Translations under genes and position numbers: made by a program | The notes under the pieces: model-generated | The model's input: the letters and a program-made list of their open reading frames with translations, nothing else | Told to the model about the DNA's origin: nothing | Databases searched by the model: none | NCBI RefSeq assembly: GCF_000507845.1 | Contig: NZ_KI669455.1 | Coordinates: 319,057 to 383,056 of the forward strand | Length of the DNA stretch: 64,000 bases | Direction: 5' to 3' | Source of the DNA: Helicobacter macacae MIT 99-5501 | GTDB lineage: Bacteria > Campylobacterota > Campylobacteria > Campylobacterales > Helicobacteraceae | Part shown: positions 26,876 to 35,900 of the stretch, one piece after another | Numbering within the stretch: the first letter of the stretch is position 1 | How the letters are laid out: every line of letters begins with the position of its first letter

Positions 26876-28291
26876 CTATGCCAAATGTTTATCAATAGAT
26901 TCTAGCAGTTGAGGCAAATTTGAGTGCGTGCTATCAATGTAGCTTTTGGCTAGATTTTTGTAGTTTTTTAGGGTAGATTCTAACTCATCTTGCTTGATGA
27001 TATAGGCATTTTGCACCATAGCAAAAAGTGCTTTTTGATTGAAAATATGCTCACCACTTATTAGCACATTTTGGAAATGCGCTGGTTCTAGGGGATTGTG
27101 CCCACCCTCTTTGGCAAAGCTACCACCCAAAATGCTTATATCTGCTATGGCATAGAAGTTGTTAAGCTCGCCTAGCGTGTCAATAAGCAAGATTCTTTCA
27201 CAAAAAGCCTTTTCACAGCCTTGAGATAGGCAGGAAAAAGCTAGATTTTTGGATTCTATGAGTTTTGCCACTTCGCCAAATCGCTCTGGGTGTCGCGGGA
27301 TAATGGCTAAAAATATATCACCTTTTTTGCCAAAACGCTCTTTGCCAAAGGCAGATAAAAAGGCATCAATGATAAGCTCTTCTTCGCCATTATGCGTGGA
27401 GGCTGCGAGAAATAGAGTGCCTTTTGGCTTGTCATAATTTTTGGTAATAGTAGGTGGATTATATGCCTTTAGATTTCCTATGGCTTGGATATTTTTCGCC
27501 CCTAGCGATTCTAAGCGGGATTTGTCCTCATCGCTTTGAGCAAATACACTATCAACAAGGGCAAAGATATGGCGATAAAAAAAGCTAAATCGTTTATAAC
27601 GAGGGTAGGAGCGAGATGAGATTCTAGCATTTAGTAGCATTGTGTGGGAGTTTAGGCATTTGGCTAGAGAAAAAAGTCCTAGCCATAGTTCAGCTTCAAA
27701 TACGCAAAGTAGCTTTAGGCAAGAGATTTTGCTAGAATCAATAAAAAATCGCTTGGCATAAAAGGGCAAAAAGATTTCAAAAGGCAAAAACTCCACACGG
27801 ACATTTGGGTAGCCAGCATAAGTTTCTTTTGCTAGGGTGTAGCCTGTGTGCGTTATGGTGGTAAGCAGGATTTGCAAGTTTTTGTGTGGCGAGATTGTCG
27901 GGCTTGGGGGATGTGGGGAGTTTTGGGAATGTGGCAAGTGCATTGAGTTTGATAGGCTTGGCAAAGGCTGGGCACAATCCTTAGAATCTTTTTGTTTGCT
28001 TTGTGCGAAATCTTTACTTTGCGCTTGATTTGTGTCTAAAAGATGCGACATAATAAATTGCAGGGATTTTACTTCGCCATAAGAGCAGGCGTGTAGCCAC
28101 ATTTGTGGAGAGAAATCCTTGCAAAATCCACTATATGTTTTTTTGCCAAAAGCACGCAAGAGCGGGAATACAAATGGAAAAAATCTACGCGGAATCGATA
28201 CTCTATGCTTGTGTTTAAAACTTGTAATGACAAGTAGAGGTAGGCTTATGATATATAAACTAAAGCAAGCAACAAAGTAGATAAAACGCAA
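26876..28291 (-). CDS. waaA: 3-deoxy-D-manno-octulosonic acid (Kdo) transferase
   Basis: Inner membrane enzyme that transfers Kdo from CMP-Kdo to lipid A precursor in lipopolysaccharide synthesis. It has an N-terminal membrane anchor and the block LHACSYGEVKSLQ (acceptor side). The C-terminal GT-B half contains LFLAASTHNGEEELII, IIPRHPERFGEV and ILGGSFAKEGGHNPLEPA, which are diagnostic for WaaA. At 471 residues it exceeds the roughly 390-420 usual size because of a Ser/Pro/His/Gln-rich insert after residue about 88 (SQNSPHPPSPTISPH and neighbours). The start is TTG with AAGGGG upstream. Confidence 0.94.
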   Translation of the reverse strand: MRFIYFVACFSLYIISLPLLVITSFKHKHRVSIPRRFFPFVFPLLRAFGKKTYSGFCKDFSPQMWLHACSYGEVKSLQFIMSHLLDTNQAQSKDFAQSKQKDSKDCAQPLPSLSNSMHLPHSQNSPHPPSPTISPHKNLQILLTTITHTGYTLAKETYAGYPNVRVEFLPFEIFLPFYAKRFFIDSSKISCLKLLCVFEAELWLGLFSLAKCLNSHTMLLNARISSRSYPRYKRFSFFYRHIFALVDSVFAQSDEDKSRLESLGAKNIQAIGNLKAYNPPTITKNYDKPKGTLFLAASTHNGEEELIIDAFLSAFGKERFGKKGDIFLAIIPRHPERFGEVAKLIESKNLAFSCLSQGCEKAFCERILLIDTLGELNNFYAIADISILGGSFAKEGGHNPLEPAHFQNVLISGEHIFNQKALFAMVQNAYIIKQDELESTLKNYKNLAKSYIDSTHSNLPQLLESIDKHLA

Positions 28292-28387
28292 TTTACACCC
28301 CTTAGCGATTGGATTTTAGCTTGTCTAAAAGTAGTAAAAGTCTGGATTTACTTCTTTTGCTACTTATTTTCCTGTCATTTTTTTTAC

Positions 28388-28819
28388 TTATTTTCTTGCT
28401 CTATTATTTAGAATATTATCGATTTTTTGTCGTAGTTCTGGGTCGTGCGCGTTTATTTCCCACATAGCTCTAAGCTCGCTTGAGCTTAGCTTCTCAAGCG
28501 GGTCAAGTGGAGTTTTATTTTCTTTATTTGATTTTTGTGCAGGTTTTGGCTTTTGTGTGGATTTACTTGCTTGCGTGGGCTTTGCGTCTTTTGATTCTGT
28601 GCTATTCCAATATTTAAATGAGTAAATCGCTATGGCAATAAGTGCTATGGCGATGATAAATTTTAGTAAGCCAACCAATGCGTGCCATAGACTTGCTAAA
28701 AAACTGCTACCACCCTCACGCTGCACACGCCTAGACTCCAAAAAACACACAAACACAAGCCCCGCTAGATTAAACACGATAACAATGATGACATAGCCTA
28801 TAAGTCGCAAAAAACTCAT
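28388..28819 (-). CDS. Small membrane protein of unknown function
   Basis: A 143-residue protein with two membrane helices (about residues 4-26 and 48-70), then a Lys/Pro/Gln/Ser-rich region. It ends in a short acidic-basic helix (SSSELRAMWEINAHDPELRQ). I recognise no family. It lies between waaA and flgZ on the same strand. The start has AAAGGG upstream. Confidence 0.7.
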   Translation of the reverse strand: MSFLRLIGYVIIVIVFNLAGLVFVCFLESRRVQREGGSSFLASLWHALVGLLKFIIAIALIAIAIYSFKYWNSTESKDAKPTQASKSTQKPKPAQKSNKENKTPLDPLEKLSSSELRAMWEINAHDPELRQKIDNILNNRARK

Positions 28820-28912
28820 CGCTATCCCTTTAATTTAGAAATCTAGCACGCCTTAAAGTATTTTATGATTTTTGACTTGATTTTGCTTATCTTGTGCCTA
28901 ATCTCTGCCCTT

Positions 28913-29686
28913 TTAGGCTTCTTTTTCTTTTTTCGTCCCTTTTGATTTTTTCTCTTTTGGCTCTGTGGGCTCTAGAGCACTATCTTGTGTGATATAGAGG
29001 ATTCTCCCACAATGCGGACAGCTGATAATCTCACTACTTTGCAAAATATCAGAGTAAAGTTTGTCATTTAAGCGGATAAAGCAACCACCGCAAGCCTGCT
29101 TTTTGACAGGGACTACGCTTGTGTTTTTTGCCCATCGGCGGATTTTCTCATAAAATGTGATGACTTTATTGTCAATAGCAGCGATAAAGACTTCTTTTTT
29201 CTTAAAAATCTCTTGTTGTTGGGCTTTGATTTGAGAGATTTCTTTCTCACAGATTTCTTTAGTTGTTTGGATACTTGTCTTAAGCGTCTCAATCTCGCTA
29301 TTTATCTCGCTTATCTGCGCATCTCTAGATTCTAGCTCTTTATTTAGTCTAGTGATTTCGTTATTGGAGTGTCGAATCTGCTCCTTTGCCAAATCCTCCT
29401 CTATACTCAAAGTCCGCGCTTCTCTATCAGAGCGAGGCTCGATTAGTCGTTGCTGAATGTCCTCGATTTTTTGGGAATTAGCTTGGATAATGCCCTCATT
29501 TCGCGCAATAGTAAGCCTAGCTTCTTCTTGCATTTCATCTAGTGCGCGAAGTCTAGCTTCTTGCTTTGCTTTTTGGGCTAGGAGTTTGTCAAGCACAGAT
29601 TGTTTATCTTGCATTACAGGGTCTAGTGCGTCTGCTTCTTTATCGATTTGAGCGATAGCGATAAGCTGTGTTAGATTTTTGTTCAT
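28913..29686 (-). CDS. flgZ: FlgZ (HP0958-like) coiled-coil zinc-ribbon protein, RpoN chaperone
   Basis: In H. pylori HP0958 protects sigma-54 (RpoN) from degradation and influences flaA mRNA, so it is required for flagella. Here the protein has a long coiled coil (about residues 5-180) and a C-terminal zinc ribbon made of KKQACGGCFIRLNDKLY and SCPHCGRILY. IRRWAKNTSVVPVKKQACGG is almost identical to the H. pylori sequence as I remember it. I chose the ATG at 29686 (MNKNLTQLIAIAQIDKE) because AAAGGAA lies just upstream and it matches the homologue; an in-frame ATG 14 codons earlier has weaker support. It links to the sigma-54 promoter of flgE at 53.0 kb. Confidence 0.9.
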   Translation of the reverse strand: MNKNLTQLIAIAQIDKEADALDPVMQDKQSVLDKLLAQKAKQEARLRALDEMQEEARLTIARNEGIIQANSQKIEDIQQRLIEPRSDREARTLSIEEDLAKEQIRHSNNEITRLNKELESRDAQISEINSEIETLKTSIQTTKEICEKEISQIKAQQQEIFKKKEVFIAAIDNKVITFYEKIRRWAKNTSVVPVKKQACGGCFIRLNDKLYSDILQSSEIISCPHCGRILYITQDSALEPTEPKEKKSKGTKKEKEA

Positions 29687-29696
29687 CGTGTTCCTT

Positions 29697-30635
29697 TCAA
29701 ATGTAAGAAAATGGGGAAAAATTCTCAAGCATTATACAATTAAGGTGCTTAATTTGCAAATTATTGTGCAAATTATTGTGCAAGAGAGGAGCAAAATGTC
29801 GCTCACTAGCGTAATGTGTAGCGTCAATAAGCGCGATATTGGCACATTTTGCGCTCATTGCATCGTGGTATTTTATATCGCTAGTAATTAGGCAGATTCC
29901 GCCCTTAGTGTTTTGCTCTGCTACGCCTCCTCTAGTGGTGGTAGAATTTGCTTGCGAAGACTTCTCATCTTTTGCTTCTTTTTCTTGTGGTATTTGGCTT
30001 ATTTGTCCTTGTGCGATTTTGTGCCAAAAGCTAGCCCCGCTTCCGCAGACAAAATACACTTGAGAGACTAAAAAATCCTCATTTGGTGCGCTGTAAGTGA
30101 GGGATTTTAGAGATAGGCTAGATTTTACCCTTTGGGCTAGGGAGGCTATGGGAGTGGGTGGCAAAGCACAAAACCTACTAAGATTATCGCTACACAAAGA
30201 GGGTGAGTCAAATCCCAAAATCTCTTTTGCAAAATATTCATTTAAATGTGTTTTATCAAAGTTTGTGTGCATCGCGATTAGGGCGCAGTTTTTTTGGATA
30301 AGGATTTGCAGGATTTTGGCAGGATAGTCTGTGGGGTCAAATGACTTAAGCGGGGAAAATATAAGCGGGTGATGAGTGATAAGCAAGCTATTTGGAGGTA
30401 GATTTTGTGCGATTTGCAAATCTGCTTCAAGTGCGAGAAAGATTTGTGTGATTTTTTGGCTAGAATGTCCTAGATTTATCCCGCTATTATCCCAAGACTC
30501 TTGCAAGCTAAATGGGCTAATACTATCCAAAATCTCATAGACTTCCCCAAGTGATATTTCGCCAAGCGGGGCTTTGTCAAGCGAGATTTTACTAGGTTTG
30601 ATTTTGGCTTGCGCTAGTGGTTTTGTTTTTGTCAT
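29697..30635 (-). CDS. Nif3-like dinuclear metal protein (YbgI/DUF34)
   Basis: A conserved hexameric metalloprotein sometimes annotated as GTP cyclohydrolase type 2 homologue; the true reaction is unsettled. Family blocks are LQESWDNSGINLGH, LLITHHPLIFSPLKSF (metal-binding His pair), IAMHTNFDKTHLNEYFA and, near the C-terminus, ICLITSDIKYHDAMSA and LIDATHYASERH. A Ser/Lys/Glu-rich insert (KEAKDEKSSQANSTTTRGG) splits the second half. It lies between glyQ and flgZ as in H. pylori (HP0959). Confidence 0.9.
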   Translation of the reverse strand: MTKTKPLAQAKIKPSKISLDKAPLGEISLGEVYEILDSISPFSLQESWDNSGINLGHSSQKITQIFLALEADLQIAQNLPPNSLLITHHPLIFSPLKSFDPTDYPAKILQILIQKNCALIAMHTNFDKTHLNEYFAKEILGFDSPSLCSDNLSRFCALPPTPIASLAQRVKSSLSLKSLTYSAPNEDFLVSQVYFVCGSGASFWHKIAQGQISQIPQEKEAKDEKSSQANSTTTRGGVAEQNTKGGICLITSDIKYHDAMSAKCANIALIDATHYASERHFAPLLHNNLHNNLQIKHLNCIMLENFSPFSYI

Positions 30636-30644
30636 TTTATGTCT

Positions 30645-31541
30645 TTAGAGATTTTTTGTGCTAGATTTTGCTTGCGCTAGTCTTTCTTCGCGCTCGCCCT
30701 CTTGCTCTTTATATAGCATTGCGCACGCTTTTGCTAGCTCACGGATTTTTAGGATATAGTTTTGTCTTTGCGCCACAGAAATCGCCTTGCGTGCATCAAG
30801 GATATTGAAATAATGGCTTGAAAGCATCACAAAGTCATAAGCAGGCAAGGGTAGCTTAGCCTCCAAGCACCTCTTAGCCTCACCTTGTGCGCTATCAAAC
30901 GAGCTAAAAAGCATAGCACTATCTGCCACCTCAAAATGATAGCGTGAGAACTCATACTCGCCTTGCAAATGCACATCAGCATAGCTTGCACCCTCACAAT
31001 TCCACGCAATATCAAAGATAGATTCTACCTCTTGGATATACATAGCTAATCGCTCCACACCATAAGTGATTTCTACCGCGACAGGCTCACAGGGCAACCC
31101 ACCCACTTGCTGAAAATAAGTAAATTGCGTAACCTCCATACCATCTAGCCACACTTCCCAGCCTAGCCCCCACGCACCAAGTGTGGGAGATTCCCAATTA
31201 TCCTCAATAAATCGAATGTCGTGCTTTGTCCTATCAATGCCTAGCGTGCTTAGCGAGTCCAAATACAGCTCTTGGATATTGCTAGGGCTTGGTTTTATAA
31301 GCACTTGAAATTGATAGTAGCTGCCCAATCGGTTTGGATTCTCCCCATAGCGTCCATCTGTGGGACGGCGAGATGGAGCGACATAAGCCACACTCCACGG
31401 CCTAGAATCTAGGCTGCGCAAAAGTGTCGCAGGGTGAAAAGTCCCAGCTCCAGCAGGAATATCATAGGGTTGCAAAATCACGCAACCTTGCCTTTTCCAA
31501 AAGTCTTGCAATGCTAGTAAAATATCTGAAAAACTTTGCAC
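30645..31541 (-). CDS. glyQ: Glycyl-tRNA synthetase alpha subunit
   Basis: Catalytic alpha subunit of the alpha2-beta2 bacterial glycyl-tRNA synthetase. Nearly every family block is visible: [76 protein letters not shown] and [18 protein letters not shown]. Length 298 is normal. The start is GTG ([12 protein letters not shown]) with AAGGA upstream. The beta subunit glyS is not in the window. The nif3 gene follows 9 bp downstream. Confidence 0.97.
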   Translation of the reverse strand: MQSFSDILLALQDFWKRQGCVILQPYDIPAGAGTFHPATLLRSLDSRPWSVAYVAPSRRPTDGRYGENPNRLGSYYQFQVLIKPSPSNIQELYLDSLSTLGIDRTKHDIRFIEDNWESPTLGAWGLGWEVWLDGMEVTQFTYFQQVGGLPCEPVAVEITYGVERLAMYIQEVESIFDIAWNCEGASYADVHLQGEYEFSRYHFEVADSAMLFSSFDSAQGEAKRCLEAKLPLPAYDFVMLSSHYFNILDARKAISVAQRQNYILKIRELAKACAMLYKEQEGEREERLAQAKSSTKNL

Positions 31542-31888
31542 GAATTATCCTTAAGTGAAGTTTGTGGATTTTAGATTTTTTGCGCTTACTATGCTAGTGG
31601 TGCAAACAAAATATGATACGCAAATATGACACGCCCAAATACGACAAATCCAAACGCAACGAGCAAAAGATAGTCAAAAAATAGTATTGTATAGCAAAAA
31701 TGCTTAATTTTTGCTATCTATCATCACAAGCACGATTCAAAGAAGTGTAATAGCAAACGAGGTGCTTCTCTAAAAACTTCATTTGAAACATTTTTTTATT
31801 TCGCGCTCAAAGCCTTTGTAGTGCTTCAAAACAAAATCACTTAAGCTAGATTTTGCTACACCTAAATATATAGCCACACTTATCAAGC
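31542..31888. other. 347-bp intergenic region between bioB end and glyQ start
   Basis: No ORF is seen. It holds a hairpin at 31691-31717 that could end bioB transcription, and it must hold the glyQ promoter, which I cannot place with confidence. Confidence 0.6.
31691..31717 (-). terminator. AT-rich hairpin downstream of bioB
   Basis: An 11-bp perfect stem (ATAGCAAAAAT at 31691-31701 with 31707-31717) and a 5-base loop. It lies about 170 bp past the bioB stop, so the assignment is loose. Confidence 0.5.
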
Positions 31889-32839
31889 CTATGCTTTCAT
31901 CTCTAGAAACTCCTCTCTTTGCAAATTAAGCCTTTCAAAAAGCATATCATCATTGCTTGGTGTGGCATTTGCTGCAGTTAGGAGTTTGTCCCCATAAAAC
32001 ACCGAGTTTGCACCCGCAAAAAAGCACAACGCTTGTAGTTCCTCACTCATCGCCTTTCGCCCCGCAGATAGTCGCACATAAGAAGTTGGCATAAGGATTC
32101 TAGCCAAAGCGATAGTGCGGACAAAGTCAAATTTATCCACTTCGGGCGTGTCTGCTAGAGGTGTGCCAGGGATTTTTACTAGCTGATTTATCGGCACGGA
32201 TTCAGGTGGGGTTTCTAGCTGGGAAAGCAAAAGTAGCATTTTGATTCTATCATCATTGCTTTCTCCCATACCAAGTATGCCACCCACACATAGCTTTAGC
32301 CCTGCTTCGCGGACATTTTTTAGCGTGCCTAGCCTATCCTCAAATGAGCGCGTAGAGATGATTTGACTGTAAAATTCCTGCGAAGTATCGACATTGTGAT
32401 TATAAAAATCTAGCCCAGCTTCTTTTAGCTTGCTTGCCTGCTTGCTTGAGAGTAGCCCCAAAGTAGCGCAGGTTTCTAGTCCTAGCTCTTTGATTTCACG
32501 CACGATTTGGCAGACTTCCTCTAGCTCCTCTTCACTTGGGCTTCTCCCACTTGCCCCCATACAAAATCTTGAGCTTCCTGCTTGTTTGGCTTGCTTTGCA
32601 AGCGAGATGATTTCCTCTCTATCCATAAATTTTTCTTTTGCTACGCCTGTTTTGTAGTGGCTTGACTGTGCACAATAAGCGCAGTTCTCACTACACGCAC
32701 CTGTCTTTATGCTTAGCAGAGTGCTTGTTTGAATGACGCTTGGACTGAAGTGCTCTAGGTGGATTTTGTGCGCTTCATAAAGTAGCTCCATAAAAGGCTT
32801 GTAAAAAATCTCTTTTGCTTGAGAAAAAGTATAAGACAT
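31889..32839 (-). CDS. bioB: Biotin synthase
   Basis: A radical SAM enzyme that inserts sulfur into dethiobiotin. The radical-SAM cluster motif CSENCAYC has Cys49, Cys53 and Cys56, and the second cluster region is reflected in YNHNVDTS. LKLCVGGILGMGES, PINQLVKIPGTPL and IALARILMPTSYVRLSAGR are all BioB hallmarks. Length 316 is normal for the short class. The start has AAAGGA upstream. No other bio gene is in the window. Confidence 0.96.
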   Translation of the reverse strand: MSYTFSQAKEIFYKPFMELLYEAHKIHLEHFSPSVIQTSTLLSIKTGACSENCAYCAQSSHYKTGVAKEKFMDREEIISLAKQAKQAGSSRFCMGASGRSPSEEELEEVCQIVREIKELGLETCATLGLLSSKQASKLKEAGLDFYNHNVDTSQEFYSQIISTRSFEDRLGTLKNVREAGLKLCVGGILGMGESNDDRIKMLLLLSQLETPPESVPINQLVKIPGTPLADTPEVDKFDFVRTIALARILMPTSYVRLSAGRKAMSEELQALCFFAGANSVFYGDKLLTAANATPSNDDMLFERLNLQREEFLEMKA

Positions 32840-32993
32840 AGCAATCCTTTCAAATAAAATCTAAAATCTTTTTTGTGCAAAACTTAAGGCAGAATTATAG
32901 CGAGATTTCACTCTTTAGTAGGCTTATATGTTTTGAGATATTTTTGACTTTGCATTTTTATCGCTAGTGGTTTGCAACATCATCGCAGGGATT

Positions 32994-35900
32994 CTAAAAA
33001 GCATAGCGAAATCCCACGCTTCCCTTTGTGCCATAGTATCTGCGAGTATCGCCATTTATATGGATTGCGTATTCTATGTTTAGACGCTCTTTTATGGTGT
33101 GTGAGCCGATGAAGTAGCCTTGCACTTCAAAGGCGTTGTTATTTACCACAAAATCTAGCATCGTGCTAGCGTTTGCAAAGCTTACTTGTGCTTTTGCTTG
33201 AGAATGTAGCTTTTGCACTCCTACAAGCCCAAGTGTATAAAATCCATTTTTGCCAAAAATCACATACTCTAGCCCCGCACCGATATGAGCAAACATATCG
33301 TCAAATCCACCACCGCGAAACTCCGCTCCACGCCAATCACTAGCCTTGCTAATCCCTAGTCCAATCGTGCCTAGTGGCTTTAGGATATTTCCATCTATAA
33401 GTGTGATATTGTATTTATAATAATTACTCCAAAATCCCCCAAATACCGAGCTTTTGATATTATCACCAAATGCACTTGATTCTAGTGAGCTATATGCAAA
33501 AGATAGGCTTGATTGGAATTCACTTTTGCCAAAATGCGTATGCAAATATGCGCCACCACCAGCGATGATTCCGCTTTGCTTGGACTTTTTTTGAAGCAAA
33601 TGTGAGCCACCAAAGCTAGCCATTACGCCCAAAAGTGTGCTACCAACTATCCTATCATATCCCACGCTAGAGCCATAAAATGCTAGATTTAGTCCCAAAG
33701 TGCCCGCATATCCACCAAGTGCGCTAGCCCACGCGCTATTTTGGTAAGGATTTAGGCTAAGTGTGGGAGGTGATTTTGGTGCTACTCCTAGCAGCAAAGA
33801 TATGTCATCATAGTCGCTTTGTGGGGTATTTGGGCTTGTGTAAGCGGTGGCTTTTGTGGAGTTTGCGCTTGAGTATGACAAAGCAGAGGCAAGCCTTAAT
33901 TTTTGCAGATTTTGTGGCTTTTGTGTGGCTAGATTTTGCGTTTTTGAGCGCACTTGTAAAATCCGCATCTTAATGCTTAAATCATTGTTTTGCAAAATCG
34001 CGCTTAGGTTTTCCCCACTTGATTGTGTGGCAATCTCACGCATAGCCTCCTCATAGCTTGCTAGGGTGGATTCTAGCGCGGAGTATTCCTCTGTGCTAGC
34101 AGCTTTGTCGATATTTTCATCATTTGGATTATGCTCTGTGAGGGCTAGAAGTGTCTTAGTGTGTGTGCTAGAAATATGCTTGCTTAGCTCGGCAAAGCTA
34201 CGGGGATTTGATTCCAAAAATTTCACAAGTAGCTTATTTTCATAAAATTTACTTACGACAAAAAGTGGCGTTGCGCCTTGAGCGAAGCGAAAATCTATGC
34301 GTTTATCAGCCCTATTATCACTCACACTTCCCGCACTTATAAGTGTGAAATATTTATCTAGCGTTATGTTATTTGCACCCTTTTTTACACTATCATCAAA
34401 CGCCACACTTATGCTTGAATTTTCCCCAAGAGTTAGATTTTGATTTTTGAAAGTTAGGGTTTCAAATCTATCGTTACTATTTAGACTTGCACCGACTTTG
34501 CTAAGCAAAAGCGTGCCACTTATCGTGGTGTTTGATTGGATATTTTTAGGCGCGGTGTTTGGGCTTTGGGTATAGGCTAGATTTGCAAAATCTATGCGAG
34601 ATTTTTCATCACTTTTGAAGTTTGTAGCATTCCCAAAATCCCACGAATTGATAGCTAGATTTGCACCATTGCTTAAAGTAATATTTGCTAGATTTTCCGC
34701 GCTTGCTCTATGGTTTGCAAAATCTAGCGTAAGATTTGTGTTTTCTACATTTAGATTTTTTACTTCTAGTTTTGAATCATTATCAAGGCTAAGTGTCGCA
34801 TTGTGCCAAAAAGTCAAATCTGTCGTTTTTATTGTGCTAGATTTTAGCTTGATATTCCTGCCGATTAGATTTCCTACTAGATTTGTAGTGCTACTATCAA
34901 AGATAAATTCTCCAACATTTGCCACCCCACCGTTTTGTTGTAGCGTAAGATTTGATACGCTTTTTGCTGTGATTGTATCAGCACTAAGTCTTGCACTATC
35001 GCTTATAGAAATCAAATTATGCGTAGAATCAAGCGTGATATTTTCTGCTACAAGGTTTGCACTACCACTTAAATCCACACTTGCAGTGATATTATCTAGC
35101 AAACTCTCTACCTTACTTGTGCCACTTGCTGTGATTTTGCCACTAAATGTCGGATTTGGCGTAGTTTGAGTAGATTTATCCTCTGGCACAAAGCCAAATA
35201 GCGTGATTATTGTTTGCTTATCGCTCGTGCTACTTGCATTTATGTCAAATTCTTTGCTTCCACCTATATAAATATCTATTGTTGAATCTACCCCTTTAAG
35301 TTGTGTTTTGTTGGCATTTGCTGTGTTTTTAATCTCTGCCTTACTATCAAGTAAAAAAGTGCCATTTGCTACGCTATTAAATTCAATCATCGGCGTATCA
35401 AGTATGCTATTATCCCACAATGACAAACCTGCCTCTATCAAGCCATTAGTATCGCCAACTTTTAAGCTATCATTTATTTTTAGCTGTGCTATGCTATTTT
35501 CAGCACCCTGCAAATATATTTTATTTTTAATCGTTGAATCATCTATCTTTTTTAGCGTAAGGCTTTTTAGGCTTAGATTCCCACCCTCTAGCCAAACATT
35601 TGCGCTTAATGTGCTATTCGTGCCCGTAATGCTAGATTTAACACCCACAATATCGTAATTTACACTTTTATCAATATGCGCCAAATCTAATTTGCTTAAA
35701 TCAAAACTACTTACATCATAAAAACGAAATGATTTTTCTACCTTAAGTTTTTCGCCACTGCTAGAGTTTTGAAAGATTTGGGATATATCACTCACATTTT
35801 TTAAAATAAGATTTTGTATCGTTGCACTTGCACCACTTGCTAATGAAACCGAATCTTTATCGCTCAAAGTCAAATATTCTGCCCTAAGTTTTGCATTATT

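Noticed and set aside
34594..35169. 191-residue plus-strand ORF inside the S6 autotransporter
   Set aside because: A shadow of the beta-helix repeats; no start signal, and composition is that of the antisense strand.
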